Notes under the pieces: generated by a model
The model's input: only the letters and a program-made list of their open reading frames with translations
What the model was told of the DNA's origin: nothing
The model's database searches: none
NCBI GenBank assembly: GCA_913009755.1
Contig: CAJVWU010000045.1
Location: 1-33,983 of the forward strand
DNA: 33,983 nt
Direction of reading: 5' to 3'
Source: an uncultured Bacteroidia bacterium
Lineage (GTDB): Bacteria > Bacteroidota > Bacteroidia > Bacteroidales > F082
Part shown: piece after piece, positions 15,874 to 24,908 of the stretch
How the letters are laid out: the number at the start of each line of letters is the position of its first letter
Position numbering within the stretch: position 1 is the stretch's first letter
Position numbers and translations under genes: made by a program

Positions 15874-17859
15874 TTAAGCTAAACCAAACCGGTCTTTAAT
15901 TTTCCGAACAAGTTTTTCCGGAGTAAATCCAAAAACCTCTTTCAATACTTCTGCCGGTGCCGAGGCACCATAATGGTCAAGTCCGTAAACCATCCCTTCC
16001 TGTCCGGCATATTTTTCCCAGCCAAAAGTGGTTCCGGCTTCAATGGTCACCCGTTTTTTAACTTTTGGTGGAAGTACTTTATTTTGATACGCGGCACTTT
16101 GTTCTTCAAAAAGCTCCTGCGAAGGCATGCTCACCACCCGCACTTTATGCCCGGCCAGCAATTTCGCTGTATCAAGTGCCAGGTGCACTTCCGAACCGGT
16201 GGCAATGAGAATAATATCAGGTGTCTCATTTTCGTCCCCATAAAGGATGTAAGCCCCTTTTTCAACCCCTTTGGCAGAAGGAAATACTGACCGGTCAATA
16301 ACCGGAACCCCTTGCCGTGTCAGGGCAAGTGCCGAGGGGCGTTCCTTTTCATTTAGTGCAATTTTTATGGCTTGTACCGTTTCGGTTGCATCGGCAGGGC
16401 GGAACACAAGCAATCCGGGAATGATACGCAAAGCGGCCAGATGTTCGATGGGCTGGTGTGTCGGGCCGTCTTCGCCCACATAAAAAGAATCGTGGGTAAA
16501 CACATGCAGCACTTTTAGCTTTTGAAGGGCAGACATGCGTATTGCCGGTTTTTCATAATCGGAAAACACAAGGAACGTTGCCCCAAAGGGTATCATGCTG
16601 CCGTGTAAAGCCATTCCGTTTAAAACAGCCCCCATGGGAAACTCCCTGACACCAAATGCCAGGTTTCTGCCTTTCCGGTTGGTTTTTGTAAAATCTTCTG
16701 CTTTTTTGGCAAAGGCTGCCGTCGCGTTGGAAGGTTCCAGATCAGCCGAACCACCGGCCAGGAAAGGAACTTGTCCAACCAGGGATTCAAGAACTTTTCC
16801 TGATGCCGCCCTTGTTGCAACCGGTTTATCCAGTTCAAATCCGGGCATTACAATATTTCCAACATCGCCATTTGTGGCCTTATCCCAAAGATTGGAGAAA
16901 CTTTTGTCTTTTGAAAGTTTGTTTTTAAGATTATTGTTCCATTCCGTGACTGCTTTTGTCAAGTCACCAAACCTTTCACGGAAATAATGAATAATGCCAT
17001 CGGGAAGATAAAAAAACTGATCGGGGGGTAAACCCAAATGGATTTTGCTCCTGATAATTTCTTCGGGGGAAAACGGTGATCCATGAGTTGCCGGGCTGCC
17101 TTCGAGGGTTGCCGAACCTCTGGCCATTGTTGTTTTTCCGATAATGAATGTGGGCTGATTTTTATTTTCTTTGGCCAGGATAATGGCTTTCCGTATCTCT
17201 CCGTAATTATGCCCGTTTATCCTGATCACATGCCAGCCAAAAGATTTGAAAAGTTCTTCAAAGTTTGTATTGTCGGCTCTTTCAGTCGGCCCGGATATCT
17301 GGACAGCATTCCGGTCGTAATAAAGTATTAGCTTATTTAACCCCAAATGGCCGGCAATGGCAGCACTTCCCAGTGCCACCGGTTCCTGAAGATCACCGTC
17401 ACCAGCCAGGACGTAGGTATAATGATCCACAATATCGGAACCGAGGTGTGCGGCCAACATGGCTTCGGCCACTGCCATTCCAACACCCTGTCCGATGCCT
17501 TGCCCCAAAGGGCCCGTTGTGGCTTCCACTCCGGGAGTCAACCCCCGTTCGGGGTGTCCCGGTGTCAGGCTGCCGTATTGCCTGAATTGCTGCAGTTGTT
17601 CTGCAGGTAAATATCCCTGCAAAACCAGCAATGAATACAATAGCATGGTTTCGTGTCCGGCAGACAGGATAAAACGGTCACGGTCAAACCACCCGGGGTC
17701 TTCAGGGTTGTATTTTAAAAATTCCCTGAAAAGGATATAAGCAAAGTCGGTTGACGACATGGCACCGCCGGGGTGACCTGAATTGGCTTTCCGTGTTCCG
17801 TCCATAATCAACCCCCTGATCACGGATACCGATTTTTCATCCAAATTAAAGTTCTTCAT
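15874..17859 (-). CDS. tkt: Transketolase
   Basis: Full-length 661-residue thiamine-diphosphate enzyme moving two-carbon units between sugar phosphates. Visible sites: SGHPGG (27-32), AGHE with His69, GHPERG with His102, the ThDP motif GDG at 153-155, catalytic Glu406 in REFPMGA, and HDSFYVGEDGPTHQP with His456 and His468. The GDG is followed by DLQEPV where many transketolases have CxxEG, a small departure. All three domains are present on one chain, so this is the single-subunit form. It is followed by rpe 13 bases downstream. The 225 bases upstream of it contain two hairpins and no clear promoter. Confidence 0.97.
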   Translation of the reverse strand: MKNFNLDEKSVSVIRGLIMDGTRKANSGHPGGAMSSTDFAYILFREFLKYNPEDPGWFDRDRFILSAGHETMLLYSLLVLQGYLPAEQLQQFRQYGSLTPGHPERGLTPGVEATTGPLGQGIGQGVGMAVAEAMLAAHLGSDIVDHYTYVLAGDGDLQEPVALGSAAIAGHLGLNKLILYYDRNAVQISGPTERADNTNFEELFKSFGWHVIRINGHNYGEIRKAIILAKENKNQPTFIIGKTTMARGSATLEGSPATHGSPFSPEEIIRSKIHLGLPPDQFFYLPDGIIHYFRERFGDLTKAVTEWNNNLKNKLSKDKSFSNLWDKATNGDVGNIVMPGFELDKPVATRAASGKVLESLVGQVPFLAGGSADLEPSNATAAFAKKAEDFTKTNRKGRNLAFGVREFPMGAVLNGMALHGSMIPFGATFLVFSDYEKPAIRMSALQKLKVLHVFTHDSFYVGEDGPTHQPIEHLAALRIIPGLLVFRPADATETVQAIKIALNEKERPSALALTRQGVPVIDRSVFPSAKGVEKGAYILYGDENETPDIILIATGSEVHLALDTAKLLAGHKVRVVSMPSQELFEEQSAAYQNKVLPPKVKKRVTIEAGTTFGWEKYAGQEGMVYGLDHYGASAPAEVLKEVFGFTPEKLVRKIKDRFGLA

Positions 17860-17933
17860 CAGCAGATGCTAAAATTAATTATTTTACTTCTTTTCAAACA
17901 TCAAATTATATTTTCGTAACCGTTTTAACCGTT

Positions 17934-17954
17934 GTTGTTGCCCTCACCAACAAC
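17934..17954. repeat. GTTGTTG / CAACAAC hairpin
   Basis: GTTGTTG (17934-17940) and CAACAAC (17948-17954) are perfect 7-base arms round CCCTCAC. It is the nearer to tkt of two hairpins in the 225-base gap between the 138-residue unknown gene and tkt. Its inner CCTCACCAAC (17942-17951) is also the exact inverse of GTTGGTGAGG (17976-17985) in the neighbouring hairpin, so the two could pair with each other instead. Confidence 0.5.
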
Positions 17955-17972
17955 CTATACTATAACCTGAAG

Positions 17973-17996
17973 GCAGTTGGTGAGGACACCAACTGC
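17973..17996. repeat. Perfect 10-bp palindrome of the GTTGGTG family
   Basis: Arms GCAGTTGGTG (17973-17982) and CACCAACTGC (17987-17996) pair perfectly around AGGA. It lies 88 bases past the stop of the minus-strand gene ending at 18085 and 114 bases before the tkt start. No U-tract follows on either strand, so it is not a standard intrinsic terminator. It shares its core with the palindrome at 284-304. Confidence 0.75.
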
Positions 17997-18084
17997 GGAT
18001 TACAATATGATTTTTTATCTAAACAAAAACTCTTCATCAGAGGGGAAACGTATTCTCATTCCATAATTGACTGGTTACATTTTA

Positions 18085-18501
18085 TCAAATCTTCTCCACC
18101 AATTGGATCAGGTTACGGATGTCATCATCAAACTCATCGGCATATTCTTCAGGAAAATCGCCAAAGCCTTTCAGCCGCTTTGCCGTGGTATCGTTCATCA
18201 CCTCCCACATTTTTACTTTGCGGGCCGAAACATAGTGGGATTGATCAACCTCATGTTTTGCAAGCTGATATTTTTTTGCAATTTTTTCCAATGACATCCT
18301 GATATTTCTCAAGGCATCAAGGATGGCTTTCTTTCTTTCTTCAGAAATATCATTTATCATCTTTCTCATTACCCTGTTGTCTGTATTGAGAAGTGCCGTT
18401 TCAATTTCGTCAGTTAACAGTTCAACAAGATAAACCGAAGAAGAAAGAGACCTTTTATGATTGGATGACAACGAAATCTTATTCATTACTTTAACGATCA
18501 T
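18085..18501 (-). CDS. Conserved-looking small helical protein, function unknown
   Basis: A 138-residue cytoplasmic protein (133 if it starts at 18486) that I do not recognise. It is charged and mostly helical, rich in Lys, Glu and Asp, with an early YLVELLTDEIETALLN helix, a central NDISEERKKAILDALRNIR helix and an acidic C-terminus (FPEEYADEFDDDIRNLI). No membrane segment, cysteine pair or catalytic motif stands out. The start at 18501 overlaps the S9 peptidase stop by 11 bases; the ATG at 18486 leaves a 4-base gap. Neither has a clear ribosome site. Either way it is tightly coupled to the peptidase gene, so translation or transcription is probably shared. Confidence 0.65.
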   Translation of the reverse strand: MIVKVMNKISLSSNHKRSLSSSVYLVELLTDEIETALLNTDNRVMRKMINDISEERKKAILDALRNIRMSLEKIAKKYQLAKHEVDQSHYVSARKVKMWEVMNDTTAKRLKGFGDFPEEYADEFDDDIRNLIQLVEKI

Positions 18502-21289
18502 TTAACAGTTTAAAACCAAAATCTTTTCCCTTGTCAATGGCCGGCACGCCGTATTTCATCCAGGAAGGCCCGGGTGCATCTTTCAGATAAAAATCAAAAA
18601 ATTGTTGCATCCTGACCGTCAGGTCTTCCATGTCGGCACGGCGCGACAAGTTATGGGGTGCCCCGTTATAAACCAGCATCCACACGGGTTTGTGTAGCCT
18701 GCGCATGGCTGTAAACAACTCAATTCCCTGATACCAGGGCACAGCCCCGTCATGATCGTTGTGCATCATCAACAAAGGGGTTTCAATCCTGTCGACAAAA
18801 AACACGGGGGAGTTCAGTATATACAACGGTAGTTTGTCCCACAATGTGCCCCCAATGCGGCTTTGAGAGTCTTCATACTGAAAAGCCCGGCTCAGCCCCG
18901 ACCCCCAGCGGATACCGCCGTAAGCACTCGTCATGTTGCTGACCGGGGCCCCCGCCATGGCTGCTCTGAACATATTTGTTTGAGTGACAATATAAGCGGT
19001 CTCATACCCTCCCCAGCTTTGTCCCTGAATCCCCAACCGTTGACGGTCAATAAATGGATACTTGTCACACATTGACTGGGTTCCGCTGATGATGTAGTTG
19101 AAAGCGCTGGGGCCCGGATAACCGGTCTTGTATTTTATGTCGGGGATAAAGATCAGGTAACCGTTGCTGGCATAATAAGTCCAGTTGATCACCGAACGTA
19201 TGGGTTTTGGAACATAATAGCGGTTCAGCCGCTGTGAACTCCTTTCATAAAAATAAACCAGCATGGGATATTTCTTTGTAGGGTCGAAGTTTTCAGGCTT
19301 TACGAGTATTCCCTGAACCGAATCACCGTCAAAGGAAAACCAGTCAACCAGTTCGGTAGTCCCCCAGATGTATTGGCTTTGTTGCGGGTTGGCATCGGAT
19401 ACCTTTTCAATTTGTTGAAAAATCAGATTACTTGTGTACAGGTCAGGATAATCGGTAAAAGATTCTTTTCTCCAGATCAAACGGTCTGCTTTTTTGGCTT
19501 TCACCGGATGATGATAAAAGGCCGCACCCATAGCCAGCTTCTGTAATCCATTGTTTTTCAGATCAAGGCTGTAAAAACCGGCATCTTTGTTCTTTTCATT
19601 GAAGGCAGATAAAAGCAACACGTCAGGCAGGTTCTTTTCATCAGGGTCAAGCCTGGAATACCTGAAACGGATATTCGTTTTTCTCCCTGTACCCCCGGTA
19701 ATATTTACCGGTCCGTTTTTCTGAGAAGGATCAATTTTCCACAGATCATAACGATCGTAAAGTATCAGGTTGTCATCCCGGTCCCACCCTGCCATGCCAT
19801 ACGCCCCGGCTTCATTTGGGATGTCGTTCCATTCGTTGTAGAAATTGACATTCAGCGATTTTGTCACATTCTTAACGGTTTCTGTTGTTATGGAATATAT
19901 ATTCCATGAACTGTCGGCAATGTTATACCAGGCCACATAATTTTGATTTGGGGAAAGGCTTGTCCGGGAAGCTACTTTCCGTAATATCATTTTTCGTTCA
20001 CCCGTTTTACGATCAACCAGGTACACATCTTCGTAACGGCTGGCATCCCAGGAAATCATTTTCCGGTAGGGTTTGTCGTTATAACCCAAAGCATATTTTC
20101 CCTCTGCCCTTACCACTATATTAACATCTTCCATTTCGGGAACGGCCAGTTGAACAAGTTTTTCATCTTTCGGGAAATAAACCGCCGTGTAACTCCTTTT
20201 CTTTTCCCTGTCCAGTTGTTTCAGTTGCTGGGGCTGCAACAGGTTGTCCTGCCAGTTCCAGATGTCGAGGCTTACCTTTTCATCTTCGGTGAGCGTGTCT
20301 TTGGGCTCGGCAGCAGGGCGTGGCCGGGTACCGAAATAAAGCTCATTGCTTTTTTTGTTGAAAAATATTTTTCCCTCTTTGCTGACAGACCATCCTTTGC
20401 GTAACCGGTTGTTTTGATCACCCGATACATTTTTCAGGTCCTTCTTTTCAATATCAAAATAATAAAGTCCGAATGCTTTCTTTTTAGCCGTATCCGATGA
20501 AAAGGTAAAAGCAAGCTGTGTTCCGGATTCATCCACCGAAATATTTTCGGAAAACCCTTTTTGCCGGAAGACGGGAACCAACCTTTGTTTTTTGGTATTA
20601 AAGACATCAACATAAACCGAATCAATGGAATCGTTCAAGGTCTTTATCATGGCACATGCCCGTCCGTTTTTGGAAAATGCAAAACGAGATATATGGTCAA
20701 ATGACACCGAGTCGCCTGTCACGGGATTGAGGATCACCAGCAATCCTTCTTTTGTTTTTTTCTTTTTCTTTTCTTTTATTGCTGTTGTATCGTTTTCAGT
20801 GTTATGTGCCTTTGGCTTTTCCAGAAGGAAAGCAATCCATCCGGATTCTTTTTCGGGAACGGCAACCCTTTTGATCGCCGGGAACTTCATGATCTTTTTA
20901 TCGGCAATAATCAGTATGCCGAGTGAGTCTTTTGGCAACTTGTCTTTTTTCACTTTTTTTAATTTGGCCTGCCTCACCGTATCAAATTGTGGTTTGATCC
21001 TGAAAACCATCACATCCGCACCGGGCATCAGGGCTGCATTTGCGCCTCTTTGAATGGTATCATATTCGTGGGCATCCACACTGAAAAGAATCAGCTTTCC
21101 ATCCCCTTTCTGGGGATCAAGCTCAAAGGCAATCAGGCTGCCGTTATTTGAGATGACCGAATTTTTCAAATTTTTCCAGCTATTGTAAACCGAATGATCA
21201 AGGGGTATCTTATCCTGGGAAACGGCGATAAATGTAAAATGGACAAGAATAAGCAGGCATAAAAATGCAAAAGTTCCTGAAGGTTTCAT
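18491..21289 (-). CDS. Secreted S9-family prolyl oligopeptidase-type peptidase
   Basis: A 932-residue serine peptidase. A Sec signal peptide (about 1-25, FIAVSQD) implies action in the periplasm. The middle, roughly 50-640, is a long beta-propeller-like region with many short WD/NI-type strands and a lysine-rich insert near 170-180. The C-terminal alpha/beta-hydrolase domain has the nucleophile Ser758 in GQSWGGYE, Asp847 in DHDGAVPW and His879 in GAPHNLSRR, a complete triad in the order usual for S9. It most resembles dipeptidyl or acylaminoacyl peptidases, which release short N-terminal units from peptides; exact specificity is not visible. At 932 residues it is longer than many S9 members. 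A possible minus-strand -7 box (TATATTTG, 21326 to 21319) precedes it. Confidence 0.92.
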   Translation of the reverse strand: MKPSGTFAFLCLLILVHFTFIAVSQDKIPLDHSVYNSWKNLKNSVISNNGSLIAFELDPQKGDGKLILFSVDAHEYDTIQRGANAALMPGADVMVFRIKPQFDTVRQAKLKKVKKDKLPKDSLGILIIADKKIMKFPAIKRVAVPEKESGWIAFLLEKPKAHNTENDTTAIKEKKKKKTKEGLLVILNPVTGDSVSFDHISRFAFSKNGRACAMIKTLNDSIDSVYVDVFNTKKQRLVPVFRQKGFSENISVDESGTQLAFTFSSDTAKKKAFGLYYFDIEKKDLKNVSGDQNNRLRKGWSVSKEGKIFFNKKSNELYFGTRPRPAAEPKDTLTEDEKVSLDIWNWQDNLLQPQQLKQLDREKKRSYTAVYFPKDEKLVQLAVPEMEDVNIVVRAEGKYALGYNDKPYRKMISWDASRYEDVYLVDRKTGERKMILRKVASRTSLSPNQNYVAWYNIADSSWNIYSITTETVKNVTKSLNVNFYNEWNDIPNEAGAYGMAGWDRDDNLILYDRYDLWKIDPSQKNGPVNITGGTGRKTNIRFRYSRLDPDEKNLPDVLLLSAFNEKNKDAGFYSLDLKNNGLQKLAMGAAFYHHPVKAKKADRLIWRKESFTDYPDLYTSNLIFQQIEKVSDANPQQSQYIWGTTELVDWFSFDGDSVQGILVKPENFDPTKKYPMLVYFYERSSQRLNRYYVPKPIRSVINWTYYASNGYLIFIPDIKYKTGYPGPSAFNYIISGTQSMCDKYPFIDRQRLGIQGQSWGGYETAYIVTQTNMFRAAMAGAPVSNMTSAYGGIRWGSGLSRAFQYEDSQSRIGGTLWDKLPLYILNSPVFFVDRIETPLLMMHNDHDGAVPWYQGIELFTAMRRLHKPVWMLVYNGAPHNLSRRADMEDLTVRMQQFFDFYLKDAPGPSWMKYGVPAIDKGKDFGFKLLNDR

Positions 21290-21361
21290 AAAAATCAGAC
21301 CATTAAAATATAGCGGGTCAAATATACCGTAAAATTAAGTTTATGTTAATAATTCATTAAA

Positions 21362-21393
21362 TTGAGCTGATACAAATATTTACAATACTTTTG
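21362..21393 (+). promoter_or_regulatory. Candidate Bacteroidetes promoter for the glycogen module
   Basis: TTG at 21362-21364 and TACTTTTG at 21386-21393 are 21 bases apart. Transcription would start near 21400, about 38 bases before the debranching enzyme ATG. The region is shared with the divergent S9 peptidase gene. Confidence 0.45.
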
Positions 21394-21437
21394 CAGGGAC
21401 AAACGGAACAAATTTTATTTTTTGTAACATTTGGATA

Positions 21438-23378
21438 ATGAGTTATATACATTTCGACAAAACCCAGTTGGTCAATCTTAAATTTTCACTTGAAAGGGAA
21501 ATGCTGCGTACCAACAGGGCGGGAAGCTATGCCAGTTCAACCATAATTTTCACCAACACACGCAAATACCACGGACTTCTTGTTGTGAGGCAACCGTTGA
21601 TAGACGAAAACAATCATGTGCTGCTTTCTTCACTTGATGAAACGATTATTGAAAACGACTACGAGTTTCATCTGAGCATGCGCATGTTCCCCGGTGGCAT
21701 TTACGAGCCGAAAGGGCATAAATACCTGCGTACGTTTGATTCGACACCCAACCCGAAAATTGTTTACCGGCTGGGCAGGATCATTTTTTCGAAAGAATAC
21801 ATTTATTCGGAAAAAGAAAACCGCATCCTGATACGGTATTCCCTGGATGATTCGGCAAAAAAGATAACCCTCAGGATAAAACCTTTCCTGGCTTATCGCA
21901 GCGTACACAGCCTGGCCAAAGCCAATCTGGATGTAAACAAAAAGTTTACAGAGGTAAAAAACGGGGCCCTGTGGCAGATGTATAAAGGCTATGACAAAGT
22001 ATTTCTCCAGTTTTCCAAAAAAGTGAATTATACCCATGTCCCCGACTGGTATTACAACATTCAATATATCCGTGAGATGGAGCGGGGTTATCCCGACACG
22101 GAAGACCTTTTTGTTCCCGGTTATTTTGAAGTGGAAATGAAGAAAGGGGAATCGGTTGTTATTTCAGCCAGTACCGAAGAACATAATCCGGCCACTTTCA
22201 AAAGAAGGTTTATTACTGAGATACAGCATCGTACGCCCCGCGATAATTATGAACACTGTCTTTATAATGCAGCGGACGAATTTTTTGTCCATATCAATAA
22301 AAAGACGGAAGTCATTGCCGGATATCCCTGGTTTAACCGGTGGGGGCGCGATACTTTTATTGCCCTGCCCGGGCTCACCCTTGTGAGGAATGACACTAAA
22401 AAGTTTAAAGCAGTGATGAGTACCATGCTCGGGGAAATGAAAGACGGCCTGTTTCCCAACATAGGACAGGGCAAAAATGCTTCGTACAATTCGGTGGATA
22501 CAAGCCTTTGGTTTTTCTGGGCGCTGCAACAGTATGCCCTGATTACCGGGCAAAACGGACAACTCTGGAAGGAATATGGCAAACCCATGCAATCCATATT
22601 AAATAAATTTGCAAAAGGAACATTGTATAATATCACCATGCACCCCAACGGTTTGCTGTGGCAGGGAGGAAAAGGCATGGCCCTTACCTGGATGGATACC
22701 GTTGTTGATGGCAAACCCGTAACAGGACGTCATGGATATGCCGTTGAAGTGAATGCCCTGTGGTACAACGCCATTATGTTTGCACTGGAACTGGCTGAAA
22801 ATGCCGGCGATCAACGGTATATTAATAAATGGGAAAAATGGCCTGAAATTATCAGGAATTCTTTTAAAGATACTTTCTGGGATGACCAACGGGGGTATCT
22901 GGCCGATCATGTGAATGAAAACGGCAAGAACCAGGACGTGAGGCCCAACATGCTCTTTGCCGTTTCGTTGCCCCATTCACCGGTAGGCCCTTACATACAG
23001 GCAGCCGTGTTGCAGATTGTCGAACAGGAACTGCTCACCTCACGCGGATTAAGATCATTGTCACCAAAAAACCATCAATACAAAGGAACTTACTTTGGCG
23101 ATCAAAAACAACGCGACCTGGCTTATCACCAGGGAACCGTATGGCCGTGGCTGCTGGGTGCCTATGCCGATGCTTACCTGAGGCTCCACGATAAACAGGA
23201 CAAAGACCATATCAAATCCTTATATAAAAATTTTGAAGAGGTGATGAGCGAAGCCGGCATCGGGACAATATCGGAAATATATGACGGTGATCCGCCCCAT
23301 GTTGCAAGGGGCGCCTTGTCGCAGGCATGGAATGTTTCCGAACTGCTCAGGATAAAATGGATGCTTGACCATCTATAA
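21438..23378 (+). CDS. Glycogen debranching enzyme (amylo-alpha-1,6-glucosidase type, GH133-like)
   Basis: Predicted cytoplasmic enzyme of 646 residues that removes alpha-1,6 branch stubs from glycogen. It has the two parts of archaeal/bacterial debranching enzymes: an N-terminal beta-sandwich (about 10-260), with NRAGSYASST and TRKYHGLL near the start, and a C-terminal (alpha/alpha)6 barrel (about 270-646) with YPWFNRWGRDTFIALPGL (296-313), LTWMD with Asp420, and YHQGTVWPWLLG (563-574). No signal peptide is present. It is the first gene of a same-strand set with a glycosyltransferase and a GH57 protein, a grouping that fits storage-glucan turnover. Confidence 0.92.
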   Translation: MSYIHFDKTQLVNLKFSLEREMLRTNRAGSYASSTIIFTNTRKYHGLLVVRQPLIDENNHVLLSSLDETIIENDYEFHLSMRMFPGGIYEPKGHKYLRTFDSTPNPKIVYRLGRIIFSKEYIYSEKENRILIRYSLDDSAKKITLRIKPFLAYRSVHSLAKANLDVNKKFTEVKNGALWQMYKGYDKVFLQFSKKVNYTHVPDWYYNIQYIREMERGYPDTEDLFVPGYFEVEMKKGESVVISASTEEHNPATFKRRFITEIQHRTPRDNYEHCLYNAADEFFVHINKKTEVIAGYPWFNRWGRDTFIALPGLTLVRNDTKKFKAVMSTMLGEMKDGLFPNIGQGKNASYNSVDTSLWFFWALQQYALITGQNGQLWKEYGKPMQSILNKFAKGTLYNITMHPNGLLWQGGKGMALTWMDTVVDGKPVTGRHGYAVEVNALWYNAIMFALELAENAGDQRYINKWEKWPEIIRNSFKDTFWDDQRGYLADHVNENGKNQDVRPNMLFAVSLPHSPVGPYIQAAVLQIVEQELLTSRGLRSLSPKNHQYKGTYFGDQKQRDLAYHQGTVWPWLLGAYADAYLRLHDKQDKDHIKSLYKNFEEVMSEAGIGTISEIYDGDPPHVARGALSQAWNVSELLRIKWMLDHL

Positions 23379-23580
23379 CTTTTTAATATTGTTAATGATT
23401 CAAATACAAGATATAACAATGATCAGGAAAATTGGAATACTGGAATATTGAAATAGTGAAAAGAAAAATCAGGATAAGTCAGGCAATATTCAATAAACCC
23501 AATTGATTTTAAAATATGAATAACAAGAAAATGAACATAACCATGATTCCAGAAAGGTGGAATTCTAATTCAGATTAAAT

Positions 23581-24879
23581 ATGAGAGTTCTAATGTTTGG
23601 CTGGGAATTCCCGCCACATATCACCGGAGGACTGGGCACGGCTTGTTTCGGACTTACAAAAGGCCTGGCAAAACAAGGGGTTGACGTCATATTTGTTGTT
23701 CCCAAAGCGTATGGCGACGAAGACCAACAGGCCGTGAGACTTGTTAATGCCAGTGATGTTACTTTCGACCTGGAGAGCAAAGAATCCAGGGAATTCTGGA
23801 GCCGCGTAAAATATATGGAAGTGGGATCCAACATTATTCCTTACGTTAGCCCCGAAGAGTTTTCAAAAGTCGTTGAAAAAAAGAAAAAAACCGGCGAAAC
23901 ATTCACCAGTCAGGTTTTTTCAAAAGAATATAAATTTTCGGGTGTTTACGGCCCAAACCTCATGGAAGAAGTTTCGCGTTATGCCCTGATTGCTTCTGCC
24001 ATAGCGCTGAAAGAAGATTTCGATGTTATCCATGCCCACGACTGGCTTTGCTATCCGGCCGGGATTGCAGCAAAAAAATCATCGGGCAAACCGCTGGTGG
24101 TACACATGCACGCCACGGAGTTTGACCGTACCGGGGAGGAGGTGAACGACATTGTTTACAATATGGAACGTGAAGGCATGGAAGCTGCCGACCTGGTCAT
24201 TACGGTGAGCAACATGACCCGCAACACGGTGATCAACCGTTACGGTATTGACCATAACAAAGTCATCACGGTTTATAATGCCGTTGACCAGGGCATGACC
24301 AAAGAGTTGTCGCACATCAAACGCCACCTGAAAGAAAAAATCGTAACATTCCTGGGCAGGGTAACCTTCCAGAAAGGACCCGAGTATTTTATTGAAGCGG
24401 CGAATAAGATTTTGAAGAAGGATGATAATGTGCGGTTTGTGATGGCCGGCTCAGGCGATTTGCTTAACAAAATGATTGAACGGGTGGCCTCGCTGCACAT
24501 TGCCGACAAGTTTCATTTTACAGGCTTTCTGAAAGGGGAATCCGTGGACAGGATGTTTGCCCTGAGCGATGTGTTTGTCATGCCTTCGGTTTCGGAACCC
24601 TTCGGGATCGTTCCCCTTGAAGCCATGCGTATTCATGTGCCGGTGGTTATTTCCAAACAATCGGGCGTTTCGGAAATATTGAAACACGCCCTTAAAATTG
24701 ACTTTTGGGATGTGGATGCCATGGCCGATGCCATTTACGGAATATGCCATTACAATGCGCTTTCGGAAACTTTTAAGAAACATGGTAAGGAGGAGGTGGA
24801 AAGCCTGAAATGGGACAATGCCGCTTTGAAAGTAAAAGAAGTTTATCAAAAAGCACTGGCCAGCGATAAACAAAATTGA
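23581..24879 (+). CDS. Glycosyltransferase, glycogen synthase-like (GT4/GT5 fold)
   Basis: A 432-residue GT-B-fold transferase. The N-terminal domain opens with MRVLMFGWEFPPHITGGLG, where the Gly-Gly-Leu loop is typical of starch/glycogen synthases that bind a nucleotide sugar, and has HAHDW at 151-155. The C-terminal domain has FLGRVTFQKGPEYFI (Arg260, Lys265) and the E-x7-E signature EPFGIVPLE (Glu339, Glu347). Context with debranching enzyme and GH57 suggests alpha-1,4-glucan synthesis, but GT4 and GT5 cannot be separated by eye. The 202-base gap before it contains GGAATA-type imperfect repeats (about 23433-23450) and no good -33/-7 pair. It is followed after 29 bases by the GH57 gene. Confidence 0.88.
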   Translation: MRVLMFGWEFPPHITGGLGTACFGLTKGLAKQGVDVIFVVPKAYGDEDQQAVRLVNASDVTFDLESKESREFWSRVKYMEVGSNIIPYVSPEEFSKVVEKKKKTGETFTSQVFSKEYKFSGVYGPNLMEEVSRYALIASAIALKEDFDVIHAHDWLCYPAGIAAKKSSGKPLVVHMHATEFDRTGEEVNDIVYNMEREGMEAADLVITVSNMTRNTVINRYGIDHNKVITVYNAVDQGMTKELSHIKRHLKEKIVTFLGRVTFQKGPEYFIEAANKILKKDDNVRFVMAGSGDLLNKMIERVASLHIADKFHFTGFLKGESVDRMFALSDVFVMPSVSEPFGIVPLEAMRIHVPVVISKQSGVSEILKHALKIDFWDVDAMADAIYGICHYNALSETFKKHGKEEVESLKWDNAALKVKEVYQKALASDKQN

Positions 24880-24908
24880 TTAAAAAACCATAACAACACC
24901 TTATTATA

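Noticed and set aside
17934-17996. Intrinsic terminators for the gene ending at 18085
   Set aside because: Neither hairpin is followed by a T-run on the minus strand and they lie 88 or more bases past the stop; REP-like palindromes fit better.
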